Part shown: piece after piece, positions 1 to 13,757 of the stretch
Numbering within the stretch: the stretch's first letter is position 1
Layout of the letters: each line of letters begins with the position of its first letter
From: Chamaea fasciata
Lineage: Eukaryota > Chordata > Aves > Passeriformes > Sylviidae
Assembly: GCA_029207755.1 (NCBI GenBank)
Contig: JARCOQ010000002.1
Span: forward strand, 41,612,244 to 41,676,243
Length of the DNA stretch: 64,000 nucleotides
Direction: 5' to 3'
The notes under the pieces: model-generated
Database searches by the model: none
Seen by the model: only the letters and a program-made list of their open reading frames with translations
Told to the model about the DNA's origin: nothing
Position numbers and translations under genes: made by a program

Positions 1-1789
1 TGTCTTGAAAATTACTTGGATTTTTAAGCAAGTTGATTTGTACATTCTGTGTAAACATGATTCAAAGGCTGTAACTAACACAGGGCTTGTAAGGGTGAAA
101 GGACAGAAGAGGATACAAGAGGCAGAGAAAATGACCTGAATACTTGTATTTCTGAATTTTTTGCAGTATCTAATCCTGTGTGCTTGATTGGCTTGGTTGC
201 TTGTAAGCAAATGCACATTAACACATGTCTAAGCAGATCCTTCATGTCTGAATGCTCATTATCACTCAGACCAATCACTTTGAAAAGATAAGTCTGGGTA
301 CTTTGTTGATCCTTTCTCTTCTATGCTGAAATTTGTCCATTTATCATCGTATAAAACAAATTAAAGCAGAAAACATACTCAGGTTCAAGGATTTTCTTTT
401 CTTTTTTTTTTTTTTTTCTTGAGTCATTGAGGCTATTTTGATTGTGAGGTCATCAGAACAAGAAAAAGCGGCAGGTGATGGGCAATAGGATACTCACGGC
501 TGCTTGAATAGGGCAAAAGCATTAAAAATTGAGTTAAATAGTTGTCTGCTGTTGGCCAGAGGTGACAAGCACAGTAAATAGTAGCACAGGTGAACTGTGT
601 GTCCCTGGAGACAGTTACCTGCCACGGTGCTAAGGATGCAGAGTGTTAAACTGCAGACCCAGAGCAGAATTACACACTTGGATGAAAAAATTGCCACTAT
701 GTCACAGTATAGAGCTGTAGACCAAAGCAAAGCATGTGCCTGCATATAAGGCCTGTTGGTACAGTTGTCTTTTGAAAGTGTGACAGATGGCTGAAGAATA
801 AATTTGGAAAAGTGTGTTTGTCTTTCCTCTCTTGGGAAGTCCACTGTCTTGTGCTAGAAATTGTGTCTGATCTTGCTACCAGCCCTGTTTCCTTCCTGTC
901 TCTGTACCACCCTATTGGCAGCCAGGAGGATATATGTGTGGCTAGGGTGCACAGGAGGAAAATGAATTATGCCCCTTCCATCTCCTATTCCCAGTTGTAC
1001 AGGAGGTGCAAGATATGTTTAATTAGGTCACAACTTCATTAGGGAATTTGCTTGTCAGCAAGCTTTTGAAAAGTGTTGATGTTTCAACCTCTGTCACTTC
1101 TTATGGGAGAGGTGTCTGGCACCACTGCAGGGATGTCCCCATCCTCTCTTCTTGCCTGCAGTTTAAGGGGAGGGTGATTGCAAGCAGAGGAGCTCTGTCT
1201 GTGCTGTGCTAAAGGGCCAAGGTGCTTTTGTTACCTTCCAGTCATGCCTCTCTGCTGCTCCTAAGTCATTACCTGTATTTGATATAGGAAGTCATAACAG
1301 CTTTGACAGATCTGGCTACTCACAAGAATTTATTTCTCATGTATTAGATAGTGCTTGATATGTGATCACTGGACCAATTCTGTGGTCCAGCCTGACAAAT
1401 CCTATATAATATGTGAGAAATGACTCTACTTAATTGAACTAAGAGGCCTTCACTATTAATGTCTTCTTCTGATGTCCAACATAACATGACTTATGAGTCA
1501 GCCAGCACTATCCTTTCAAAACTGCCTTTCCAGTCAGAGTAACACATGGTTCTAATCTTTGAAAAAGTGATTTTTGTTGCCCACAGCTTTAAATATTTGA
1601 AGAGACCATTAAAAATAGCACAGATAGACAGAGGCAGACTTCCACATAGTTTAGTAAAACAGGAAATATTAGCCTATGCTCATGTTAGTTTCATTTATGT
1701 AGCACTTCTTACTTGGTTCTTCTCTGCAGAGCGGTAACCTGCTGGTGAGGGGAAAGGGTAGGAGGACAAGGATCACAGAGATCTAATGG

Positions 1790-2115
1790 AATGGTTCCTG
1801 TGACTGGAGGGTTGTGATGAAGTGATACAGGATTTTCACTGGTGCCCAGGGACTGGACCAGAGGCAATGAGCACAAACTGAAACACAGGAGGTTCCTTCT
1901 GAACATAGGAAATATTTTTTTATACTCTGAGAGTGACCAAGCATTGCTACATTGTGCAGGGAGGTGAAGTCTTGTGAAGTCTTCATCCTTGGAGACATTC
2001 AGAAGCCATCCAGACACAGTTCTGAGCGACTGGCTTTAAGCTTATCAAGAGATTTGACCAAATGACCTCCAGAGGTCCCTTCCCAGCTCAGTAATTCTGT
2101 AATTGTGTCATTCAC
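1790..2115 (+). repeat. CR1 LINE 3' fragment
   Basis: The run from 'aggcaatgagcacaaactga' through 'gaggttccttctgaacatag' to 'gacctccagaggtcccttcc' follows the well-known 3' end of chicken-type CR1, in sense orientation. It is 5'-truncated, as is usual for CR1, and ends near 'gtaattctgtaattgtgtca', a decayed form of the CR1 terminal 8-mer repeat. The left boundary is approximate. It is one of the markers pointing to a bird or other sauropsid genome. Confidence 0.88.
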
Positions 2116-2131
2116 CATGCATCCTATCACC

Positions 2132-2162
2132 AAAAAAAAAAAAAAAAAAAAATTAAAAAAAA
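2132..2162 (+). repeat. Poly(A) simple repeat
   Basis: About 21 consecutive A, then TT and a further A run. It sits about 20 bp beyond the CR1 fragment. CR1 does not normally end in poly(A), so this is probably an independent mononucleotide tract. Confidence 0.85.
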
Positions 2163-4979
2163 GGAGAAGAAAAAGTAAACAAAGCATATCCATTACATTG
2201 CATGCACAAGACAGTCTAGGATTTGGCTTCTGAATTCCAACTTGGCAACATGAAAATTAATTATCAAAATTTTTGTGTATTCTTTTGCCCTTAGTGGCTT
2301 GTATGGTCCAACAGGGTCACTTCAGTGGTTAGTACAAGGTGCACAGGCCTTCAGAAAGGACCTTATTCATTCAAATGCCAAACTGTGAGGCAAATATTTT
2401 TGCAGTATTTTTTCCTAAAAGATAAATTCAGCCTCTGTATAAGTGGATGCAACTGCTATGAAGTTCAATTGCAACCCAAATAGAATTGGAGGTACTTTTG
2501 TAGCTAAATTCAATCCTATCCTTTGAGGAGTTTTTCCCTTGTGAGGCTGAGGCATTTATGGGAAAGCATACTGTTATTTAGTGGTCTCAAAGTGACTGTG
2601 TATCTCTATACTTTTATACAAGTGTCATGACATAGCTTTCATATTTATTCAGTAATCTAGTTCCAGAGTTACTTTCGTGCAGGTTTGCACCAAACACATA
2701 CAGGCTCACACCAATGCACCAAAGCTAGAATTCCTTTAAAAAATGCCAGTCATTTCTCAAATAATGCCTTTATCTCTGTCTGTATTTTCATATTTTCATA
2801 TGTTACTTACTTCTGTAACACAGTACATTTTCTGCATTCTTTCTGAACTTTATAGCAGTGAAGAATTGCACAATGAAAAATCATCATTCACTACAATAAT
2901 AGTTCCCCAAACTGAAAGATTTTGGTGTACATATTTTGCCTTTAGCTGGTCACAGTTTTCTGACAAGAACTCCACATTTTCAATAATCAATTGTATCTGT
3001 GTCTGTATGGCTTTCTGTCTGAAAAGGAGTATTTGTTAGCAGCGTACAGTACTAGGAAGAAAACCTTCCTCTCCTCTATATCAGCACTGCTGACACTTCC
3101 TGTTAGCTGCAGACACCTAAATCAAGGTTCCAGTGCTGTAAGGGTAATCACAAAAAGAAAAGGAACATTTGACCTAAATATACCAGAACTTGTGCATGGA
3201 CAGTCTGTGCTTGTTTGCTTCACTAATAGAAAAAAAAAAAAAAAAATCAGTCAAACTGCACTAGGGACTGTTAAAATGACTTGCCCCTCCTTGCATTTTT
3301 TTCAAGAAGGAAACTAATGATGTAGTAAATATAAAAAAATCAGAGGAAGGTTGACTATTTTAATAAAATATAGAACATATATGTAATGCATATGAGACAG
3401 GAACCAGAAGCACTCCCCTGCTCTTTTAGACTCTCATATCACATCACTGCATTGAGCTGAACATGTCACAGAGGCAGAATCCTGTGTTACGGTGAATTTA
3501 ATAAGGGTTCTGCAATAGTGTTGGAAATAATATTGACTTCATAACTGATTTGATCATTTAGACAGTTTCCATCATACTGAAATTTTTCATCCAAAGCACA
3601 GAGTGTCCTTTGGTTCTGACAGTTACATTGAAGCTCTGCCTGGAGCCTACTTTCCACTAAAATTTCTTTTCCTCTTCTAGTAAGATAGACAAGGCATTTC
3701 TCTCTCCCAGCTCTTGGTCTCATGAACTCCTAATTAAACAAGGAAGGGGGCAAGGGGCAGTTGCTGCTGCCTCATCCCCAAGTGCTCCTGGAAACTGAGT
3801 TGTGCTTGGTTGAATTGCATCTCTTTGATAGAAATCTTTTAAATCATGTGTCTATTAAATCATGCTGGGAAGAAAGATCAGTCTCCCAATTCATTAGGTT
3901 CTCAGCAAGCTGGGGAGCCCCTTGAGGTGGGATTAGAACACTGTTCTACTGACACGTTTGTGTTCATATTGTCCATTTGACATGGAGCTGAGTGCTGTCA
4001 GTGCTGGGTCAGAGGAAAAAGCCCCAGCAGCCTTGTCAGTGGATGCACAGACAGCCATGATCTATCTGCAGAAAAGAGAATGGGCAAGAAGGGGGAAAAA
4101 ATAGATTCAGGGGTTTTCCTTCATGGAATTACAAGAATGACTGATTCAAATCTGATTCTAGAGAAGTTCGTTGCCAGCAATAAACAAAGGCAGCTGTTTT
4201 ACCTTAAAGCTGCTCAGGGAAGGGTTATGGCAGCCTAAATGCAGCCGAAGAGAGAAAAACCTGATTTGTTCCACCTCCCTGTAGGCATTTCCCAGGGATA
4301 TGTTTAGGAAGAATTCAGTCTCACCATGCTTTACAGTCAGTGGGAAAAGCAAGCACTCTTCGAGGAGGGGTGCTTATCCTGCATGAGCTGAGTCACTGTG
4401 TGCTGGTATTGTCTGTCCTGTGAGTGTAAAGAAAGTGTAAATAACAGGGCTTCTAATGTAGGTACTAAAAGGTCAGTGCTAGCAGTTAAGTGGAACAAGC
4501 CCAGTATAAATCCCAGTGCTGGGGTCCCCTGGGAAGCCCATGTTGGAGCAAGGAATTGAGATCAGCCATGGGATTGCGAAAGTCCCATCCAGATGCTTTT
4601 CATTCCTCTATCTAAGACCAAAAGATCTGGAGGACTAACAAATGAAAATATTCTTGTGGGGAGAAAAAATTCTTATATCTCATTTATGCCCCAGGAAGGC
4701 TTTAAGCTAATGACAGTGGGATTTACCTTGTGTCTCTGGCTGAAGTAAGTGAAGTAAGCCCAAATCATTCAGGAGCAGCAAAATGGAGATGACATCAGGT
4801 CTGTCTCTGTGCAGCAGGGGTGTAAAGTGGTACACTCAAAGTGGTAGATGCATACTCCCATACCTAACGTGACAGCACTTCCTTTGGATTTGGATCACTC
4901 TGTTGTTCTTATAGTAGTTTATATTTATAGTTATGCAGAATGTAGACCTTACTGCAAATGAATACATTTTGTTTTGCAG

Positions 4980-5090
4980 GTTGGTTATTGGAATGACATG
5001 GATAAATTGGTTTTGATTCAGCATGAACCTACACTTGGAAATGACACAGCAGCCATGGAGAATAGAACAGTAGTTGTCACTACAATTTTG
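4980..5090 (+). CDS. GRIA4: GRIA4 coding exon E1: linker into glutamate-binding lobe S1
   Basis: This internal exon of 111 bp (37 codons, phase 0 at both ends) encodes a peptide beginning [14 protein letters not shown] and ending [10 protein letters not shown]. In AMPA receptors this is the end of the amino-terminal domain and the linker plus first strand of the S1 ligand-binding lobe, on the extracellular side. It contains two N-glycosylation sequons, NDT and NRT. The acceptor is tttgttttgcag and the donor is gtaagg. Codon 1 follows directly on the previous exon, which is outside the window. GluA4-like residues such as 'DKLVLIQ' and 'TLGNDTAA' favour this paralogue over GRIA1-3. In the common GRIA numbering I believe this is exon 9, but that numbering comes from memory. 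Confidence 0.95.
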
Positions 5091-8000
5091 GTAAGGTGTT
5101 TCTTTTTTTAATGCTTATACTGGTGTGTGACACAATCTCATTTTTAGTTATGATCTAATTTAGTCTGCCAGTTCCTAGGTTAGTGGGAGGATGAGAGCCA
5201 TATATCTTAATTATCCTGACTGTCATGTCTGCACAGATTTTTTTTTTTGTATACATTTAAGATAACGATTCACTTGAAATCAGGTTTTTAAAATTGAGTC
5301 GTGGTGATTTTTTTTCTTTTATTCAGTCTTTTCCATTTTTTATTAAAATAAGTCTCAGAGATGTGAGTTCTTACAAGCTCTAATTGATAAATCTTGACTC
5401 ACAAGAAACTGGAAGAAAAACCCAAAACCTTTAAATTATGGAATAGAACAGAGGGTATAAAATAAGATTACTGTAGTTCCAGTGTTCATTTTTGTTGGTA
5501 AACTATAAACTCAATAATTGACCTTACCAAGAGGTAAAATTCGAAGTAGTATGATTCAGTCAGCCAGTCGAAACTGGATTTTCTACTGTTAATTTTGAAT
5601 GAAAACATGAATTTAGTAGATGCATTCTTAATATGTTTTTTCATTGCAGTAAAATTTCCATTTTAATATAATATAAATAGATTTGGAGTCTGATTTTCCA
5701 GGATTATTGTGTTTTTAAAGAGTGGTTGCAAAGGAGAATGAGTTGTTTCATTCATTTACATTTTTAATTCACAATTTTTCAAAACAATTGTTTCTTACAA
5801 ATCTGTATTTTAAACAAAATATTTAACATATTTTTCCTCTGAAGTCAGACATGCCCTTTAAAGCTGATGTTTGTCAAAGCCAACTGGCAAAGGGTGACCT
5901 TTACGTGACTGCTTTTAAGATTTTACATCTCAGTTCACTGCCCTTTTCACCTGCTTCATTTAGACAAGATATGTTAACCCAATAAACTGTGTCTCAAAGG
6001 GGAAGGAATATTTTGTAGGTGTTACTAAGAAATAATTTTTCTAAATCAATACAGAGTTTAAAGTGATCCAAAGGAAAGCATCAAGACATTTCTAACTAAA
6101 AATACAGTTAATTACCAGATTTTCAGCAGTGTATATCAGCATTTATGCATTATGTCTTAACAAGTCTCCTGTTGATGGTTATCATTCCAGGATACAAAAC
6201 AACCACAATACTATACAGGAATTCAGAATGTAACTCCTAACCAAATTGTGTAACTTTTAATTTTATTTTTGCATGGAAAATTTTAAATATATGTATATTT
6301 TTCCTAAAAAAAAAATATTTAAAAAAAGATTTAAAAAAAAGGCTCGGTGATGGAAAAAAATATACTTCAGTACAGTCCTCCTCTTTTCAGCCTCTGATGA
6401 AGAATCCTATTTTAAGAAATTGATCAAGGAAGAAAAGAGTCCCAAGATGCTGCGAACATTCCTAACTAAGGCTCAAGTATTAACCACCAGTCTAGTAGCA
6501 TTGAGCTAATTTTTCCATATGGATTACTGTTCCTCTGACTGGATGACCAGGCACTGAACCACCAGGAAAAGTTCTGTGACTAATCTGAAATGTCTAGAAC
6601 AGATGATGTTAACCTTCAACTTTGCCAAGCTGAGAAGAGAATGATGTGAATTACAAGCTTTCAGTCGAAATTTTCCTCTCAAACCAATCCTGATACCTTT
6701 GACTGAAGCTCTCACACATGAATACTGTAATTTCCATAAATAGCTCCAAGCTTAGGAGAAACCAGTAAAATATAATAATGAAAAATAATAGAAAAAAGTT
6801 TCTGTTCACTAGAAAGGAAAAAAAGGAAAACAAGAAAGCTTTTAAAATGTGTTATCTTGCCTGTCCTGTTTGCATTGAAGCATTTTGATGTGCATAATAA
6901 ATGTTATCTTCAAAAGAACTTTTCCAGCCCCTGTATTGAAGGGACTGGTGGGATCATTTGCAAAACTAAAAAGCTGAATTAATATTCCAAAGCATGCCCT
7001 GTGTTTATGCAGCATGTCATTTTTGGATAAATGCAATTAATTCAAAGCAGCACAGCTTCTTGACCAAAACCATCCCTTTTCAATGTTTCAAAATCACAGT
7101 GCAAGAGAAATATATTGGAATTTGGTTTGAATAAGAATATATGGTGAATTTTGCCTTATCATGCCCATCTCCCATGTACTCTGGGAGCTGCACACATGAT
7201 GCTGAAGGCAGAATAGAACCATGATTCTTAATATTGGCCTGCTAGGTCAATGTATTTAGCATCTGCAAGCCTATGATCACACACACAAAGAAAAGAAATG
7301 TTTAACTAGAATAACTTTCAGAGTCCTGTTATTTTTCTCTTCTTTGTTATGTTGCAAATGACACAGAGACTTTTTCACCTCTTCATTGCCCTCTTCATGT
7401 TGAAGGGAAGTTGAACCATTGTAGATGACACATTTAATTTTGGTTGCATGCATATTTTCCAACATTAAACTGAAAAGCTTCTGCAAGGAGTGCTGTCAGA
7501 CTTTTCAGTCTTCAAAGACAGATGTCATGGCAGCACAGGAAAAGCTTACAGGTTTTCAGCATGGCTCGCTTTAATTTTTGCCTAAAGCCAAATAGCATAA
7601 GTTGATTTGTCCTCTGTTTCTTCAGCTTTTATGTGTCTATGCTTACTTTGCTGTGGTGTGGCTGTATGGCTGTTGCATAGAAACTGCATTAAAATGAATT
7701 AGCTCTGCACTCAAAGAACTCAGTACAGCATTTTCTACTAGGCAAAACATTTTCTTCATTTGTAACATAGTGAGCACACATAGAAGTTATTTTACATATT
7801 TGGTTTAGGCTCTCAGCCTATTCCCAATTAGCTGTGTGGTGCATTAGCAGCCCAGAGAGAGGAGGCAGCAGGGGCAGCTGATGTTCTTTACCAACTGCCA
7901 TTTACAGTTCCTATTCTGCACCTCATGTGATGCCCAGCTTCCTGCACTCTGGAAAGGACAGATTTCCTCCTACCTGTGCAGAAGCATTCCCTTTGGGGTG

Positions 8001-11000
8001 GGATGATAACACCTCCAAATGCACAGTAGACTCATTGCATGACTGGAGAAGGGATGCTCTTTGCAGCCCTGACTAACACCAAGGTAAACTGAGTGACTTG
8101 TCTACATTTTGCAGGTCACAAGTTATTGAGATAGAATTTAGGAAAGTAGGCTCAGAAGACTAATCCAGACTCTCCAATACATTTCATGATACAGCCAACT
8201 CTGTACTTAACTCTGAGACTGCAAAACTTAATAATCACAAAATTCCTTTAAAACCAAAGCATGATGATGAGCTGCATCTGCATTGTGGCTTACTGTTCTT
8301 AATGAGATATCCTTGGTGTTGGCAGATTAAGTTTCAAGGGCAGGATCCAGTTCACAACCTAGTCACCTAGATGTGGATGACTTTACAAAGGGTATTGATT
8401 CAGTTGCATTCAGTGACATTTAAGATGCTCTAGGATATACAGCCTGTCCCCCATTACTTACACTTGCCTGTCTCATGCCATTTATGTGACCTCTCCCTCT
8501 GGATGTTTTAGCCAGTGTATGTACTTTTTCAGGCATGTGGGGTAAGTTTTGCCCCAAGTTTCTAAGTCCACAAAGATACAGAAATGGATTCAGTGGCCCA
8601 TAGGTGGATGCCTTATACTGAGGGTATCAGACATATCTGTAAAGGGCGAGCACAAAGCACCTGCAGAACAGCACCTTGGGGTCAAGCAGGTCACCTTAGG
8701 GCATCTAAAGATGATAGGCAACTTTCATTAGGTGACTGAGAATCACCATCGCTGTTTTGACTGATATACTCTTGATAGAGTCTTACCTCAGAAATTCTAA
8801 TTATAGGCCTTTTTTCGCATAATAGAAAAATATTTTTTCATTAGAAACTTTATTAACTAAATTCTTCAGTAGACTGGAGAAAAAAATGAAGTTTGTTGCA
8901 TGAAAATAATAAAGACTTCAAACCGAATCCTGGACACTTTATTCAGAAAAAAAATAAAAAGAAAAGAAAAGAAAAAGGAAAAAGAGTCACCAAAAAACCT
9001 TTCATTGACATTTACCGAAGTTTCTTTCAGAATAAAGTGTGATAATGTGTCCCACACCCATTCTAAAACTCAGAAATTTCCTTGCACAGATATTTGTCAC
9101 TTTTGCAAATTATTTTTGCAATGGTGAATATTTTTAATTCCAATTTAGAATAGGAAAACCAAGTTTAGATTTCTTTGTTATTTGGGTTAGTTACTTTGTC
9201 CAGCTTCCCTTATAGTAAGAATCATCGGTTGTGAGCATTTAACTGTACACATGAATTTGTGGCAATGTGTTGGAATGATTTGTTTACATCTATAAAGGTA
9301 ATTGTTGCAGACATCAACCTGTATTTGCAAATGTTAAGTATTGTTATGAAATTGTGAATTATATAAGTAAAGCTTGCACCGTTTCAAATATCTGTTCCGT
9401 GCTAGTCATTGGTCATTTCAATGTGGACTTTTCCTTGATTCACTACCCCATAGAATACTCTTAAGCAGCTGAAATCTTGCAAATATTGCAGTGTTAAACC
9501 TCATTCAGCAGTTAGTCAGATGTGTGTTTTATACCAGTAGGTTAAAAGCTCATAGTCCAAAAATACAGTAAGCACAAAGATGGTGGGGAGAGATAATCTT
9601 TCTAGTAGACAAGATGCTATAACTGGAAACAAAAAGTCGGCCTAAATCAGAGCTGATTTAATAGAAGATATTACCTCTCCACAGACAACTTGCATCTCTT
9701 GCATTTTTAGACTACCATGATTACACTAACATTACAACTAACTTCAAAAATGCTATTGCAATGGATTATGCAGAACATAAAGGTCTTTTTCAGTGGCACA
9801 GATAGAAAAGAGTGTCAGGATATGGCTAAGTACATGCTGTTGGTCAATTCAGATATTTCATGACTTCACAGTGTGACCTTGAAAATTCATCCATGTAAGT
9901 TACTTATTAGCAAACCAGTAAAACTTGTCTTTCAGTGTCTTTTTATTATAACAACTGAACACCTCATCAGTTTGAAATGCCCTCAAAGTCTGAAATGGAC
10001 CAGAGTTAAAACTAGGGCTACTATTTGATTTCTTTTTTTTTTTAAAGCAGTCTTTATCAGAAACTCACATGCAGTCCCACCTACATTCCCCCATCAAATG
10101 CTACCTTGAAAATTGATATCTGATTACTTGGCAGGTAAAGTAGGCACAACAATTAAAGAGATATAAAATAGGTTAGGAGGGAAAGATCAACATAGTAAGG
10201 AAATGGTAGGAGGTGTTGCTGTTATCTCTAGTTGTATTATTTTACACTGGCAGATCATACTCAGTTGCTGCTTCTTTGAAAGCAGTCACAGCAAGACATG
10301 CTACCTTACTCTGTAAGATAACTCTATTACAAAAAATGCTCCCTGCTGTATTTTTCTCTAAATCAGTGAGATCAGTGTAAGAAAGGGAGGTGGATGGGGA
10401 AGAGAACCAATGTGGTTCTTACAAGCATCCAACAGATCTTGGTGGTCACTCCACTGGATGGGATGGCCACTGCTTGTACCTAGCAGGGACAGTATTGGGC
10501 CGCCCCACTTCCCTTCTCAGTGTTCCCTCACAGAACTCTGGGCTAGGAGGGCTGAAGTTCATTTAACTTTTAACAGAAAAAAATGAGACATCTGTCACTT
10601 GACTTTGCTGTGCAGAAACAGTTAAGATGCTTTTATTGCAGCAGCCCTGCCAGTGGTGAGGTGCAGGCAGAAGCCTGGGTTTTGGAAGAAGGAGCAAGCT
10701 GATCTGGCATACTCTGTGCCTGTCTTTATCAAGTTCATCACCAGAATTATCTCCTGGTGTGACTCTGGTGGCATGTCTTTGACCAGGGATTTATGGCTGA
10801 ATCAGGAGAGCTAGAAATCACTAACTCTGGTCTTTGAAAAGCAAAATTGCTTTTGAGCTGCAGCAAACAATGTAGATGAACCTTGTAAGAATTCACAAAT
10901 GTAGGTCAGTGGACAGACTTGGTTGCCCTTCTAGAAAGCAGTTGGCTAAATCACAGACAGGACAGAGTATTTTTCACTTCTGTTTATTTTCAACTTTTTT

Positions 11001-12439
11001 GTGTTCAATACCATATGTCGAAAGACACAGATTTGGCTCTTCCTCTTATGTGAACAAAAAGCCTGTGTGAGGGAGGAACATTTTATACATGTGGCCAAAA
11101 TACTTCCGAAAATCAAGAACTACTGCAGAGATCAAGAGCTCCCTGCTTTTCTCCCTCTCTCCCTCTAGAAGAGCAGTGGTTGAGATTAAGGTGATTTAAG
11201 TAGGGATATGAATACAAGAAAAGGTGCAGGCTGCTGGTAATAGAAGTTTTCCTTTGAAGATGCAAACTCTATACAGGCATAGGCATTGCACTGCACTCAT
11301 GTAATACCACCTATCCTCCCTTGTTAGACACCTAATAGAGGTTACAAAATTCTTGTTGCTTACAGATAATATTCTTATAGTTTCAGTGAAGCAGACATTG
11401 CTGCACTACATATTTAAATTTATTTTTATTTTTGTACTGATTATATCTGTAGGAAAGATGCGAATAGGGCAGATACTACCAAGATTAGTGTCAAAAGACC
11501 AACATTTGCCAGGGATAGACCAGAGAAAACTTAAGTTGACAGTATTTTCTGATGTAAATTCAAACAAAGGGTGAGTTAAGTCACCCTTTATATTAGATAA
11601 ATATTTCATCTGGAACTGGCTCTGAATATGAATTATGTGAAGTGATTTAAAATACAATCAGAAAGTATAGTTTTACTTAAAGAAAAATGACCTTGATTTC
11701 CCAGTCGCATCATGTTCACTATTGTGATAGTATGATTTATGCAGGGAATGCAAGATCCACTCTTTAAGACAGGTTTTACTAATTTTCAATGGCACTCACT
11801 CTCTCAAAATATTTGGTACTTCTTTTTCATACAACATGTAAAGTCACTGTCAACTTTATACCATTCTTGTCCATGTATATCACTTAAATTCATCCTAAAC
11901 AATGTTGCACAGTCTGTACTGTTTATTTTAAAGGAAAGATGCATATTTCCTTGGAATGTATTGCAGCGTTCTCACTAAAATGTATGTAGCCTCCTAGGAA
12001 CTATACATTCTAAACCTCAAGAAAGGAAGTCACTCAGGCTCTTTATCTGCAATTAGATAGGCAGTAACCCCACTGTGTTAGAGGATATGCTTACTCACTG
12101 GTCAGACGTCTACATTGTACCTTCATGATCTCACAGCCCTTTGCGTTGTATAGGCCCAACCCTCCACTCATGCTTTAAATTCAGTGTATACTGCATTAAG
12201 GTCTTCCATTTAAAACAAAGTAAGGTTCATAATTCTTGTGAAATGTATAATCCAAATTAGTGTAAAGAGTATACCTTGCCAGAAGGATTTCTGCTCATAC
12301 ATTTTAATTTGAACGTGCTAATACTGTCCATGAACTTTTTATAAAGTGTGTGTTGTTCAGTCAGTTCATGATATGCTTGTTTTTTTTCAGACTATATTTG
12401 GTACACTTCTCCTTTACAGTTCTACTTCTTTCATTATAG
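5091..12439 (+). other. GRIA4: Intron E1-E2 (7.35 kb)
   Basis: It starts gtaagg and ends tttcattatag. No exon or nested gene is recognisable. Frames within it reach at most about 83 codons and show no family signature. It is AT-rich with short A/T runs (for example 6306-6360) and a purine-rich, A-rich stretch at 8947-8985. I see no classifiable transposon. Confidence 0.85.
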
Positions 12440-12646
12440 GAAGCCCCATATGTTATGTTCAAGAAAAACCATGATACGTTTGAAGGGAATGACAAGTTTG
12501 AAGGATACTGTGTAGATCTGGCATCAGAAATTGCAAAACATATTGGTATCAAGTACAAAATTGCCATTGTTCCTGATGGAAAATATGGAGCAAGGGATCC
12601 AGAGACAAAAATCTGGAATGGGATGGTGGGAGAACTTGTTTATGGG
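12440..12646 (+). CDS. GRIA4: GRIA4 coding exon E2: S1 glutamate-binding lobe
   Basis: A 207-bp exon (69 codons, phase 0/0) reading from [20 protein letters not shown] to ...GMVGELVYG. It forms much of lobe S1 of the extracellular bilobed ligand-binding domain. By alignment to GluA2 mature numbering as I know it, the first Glu corresponds to E402, and the Tyr in GKYG to Y450, which packs on the agonist. The segment '[20 protein letters not shown]' is typical of GluA4. The acceptor is cattatag and the donor gtaagc. The exon joins E3 in frame at GGG|AAA. It contains '[11 protein letters not shown]', where I recall an Ala-Asp at the Pro-Glu position in mammals, a mild substitution. All residues expected for agonist binding in this exon are present. 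Confidence 0.97.
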
Positions 12647-13739
12647 GTAAGCATACCAATTTTTGAAGCAGGATTTAATTTATCATAGTATAAGCCATAA
12701 AATAGGAAGTATATGTGCATTTTATTTAATCTTTTGGTCACAGAAAAGAAACAGAATCTTATTTCAGATCTGTGTGTTTTCACCTATTTTCAAAATAAAA
12801 TAAATAGTTTCATGCAAGTTCTACTATTTCTTCAACTAGTACCTTGAAATACTAGAACATCCGTAGTTTGTATATCCCGTAAAAATTCATGAATGTTAGA
12901 GACCATCTATTCCTGACTCACTGTAAAACTTGGTGGGGAAGAATATCACTCATTAACTCATTTTCATGGAATGGTGGACAGATCTTTTTAAAAAGATGGG
13001 ATTCTTGGTCTAGTTTGAGAAATTAAAAATCCTCCATCATATATATTAAACACAGATAACAAACCACTACAGACAAGTACATAATTAGGCAATTCACAGT
13101 GATGATAGACTTTTAAGATGATCATCAATAATAAAATTTAAGAGCAAACCTGGTAAGTTTAATAACTGAGAACATTATGTTATAGAGTGATCTGGAGAAG
13201 GATTCTTCAGAATACCGTAATATTTAGCAATTCTGTTGACACATAAAGTTCCAATTTTTAAAGAAAATAGCTCTAACAAACCTAGATAAATATTTGCAAT
13301 ATCTGGTGTTACCAGAAGTAGCAAAACTCAGAGCTGAGCTTGCTAATGACTGCAGTTGCTAGTATCTGCACTGAGAACCAGTCAGAATTCTTAGAGAAGC
13401 TTTTCATTTCAGTGATGGAATAAAAAAAAAATCCTCAAACTACTCAGGTGTGAATATTTCCACCCATGAACTCATAACATGCTTCAACCTCCCCATAAAA
13501 AACTTCCTGCATACCAGTTGATCCATCCCCAGTTGCATTTTTCACAATTTCATTGACAGTTTGGGCCATATGTTACAAAGGTCTTGTGGCTTTTGTAGCA
13601 GCTCCATGTCAGTTCCCCTCTGTCAGTTTAGCATAGCTGATAAATTCTCCATTAGCATCAGTTCAAGGGACTCTGCAGAATGAAACAGTCTCTGTGCTGT
13701 AGGAGTGTGGGAAATCTTGCCCCCAAATTTCAGTGATCT

Positions 13740-13757
13740 CCCCCCCCCCCCCCCCCC
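13740..13757 (+). repeat. Poly(C) tract, 18 bp
   Basis: Eighteen consecutive C bases, flanked by 'gatct' and 'tttgg'. Mononucleotide C runs this long are uncommon in AT-rich intron, and their exact length is also prone to sequencing error. Confidence 0.9.

Larger units (their letters stand above)
1..4979 (+). other. GRIA4: Intron of GRIA4 (3' part) upstream of the first exon in the window
   Basis: This stretch ends at the acceptor ttttgcag just before 4980. I see no coding exon in it; its open frames are short and unrelated to any family I know. It holds a T-rich tract near 392-420, a CR1 3'-end fragment at about 1790-2110 and an A tract from 2132. The rest is unremarkable AT-rich intron. 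Its start lies outside the window. Confidence 0.8.

Noticed and set aside
1709..2193. Minus-strand frames over 1709-2193 as a gene
   Set aside because: They run antisense through a CR1 fragment and a poly(A) tract.
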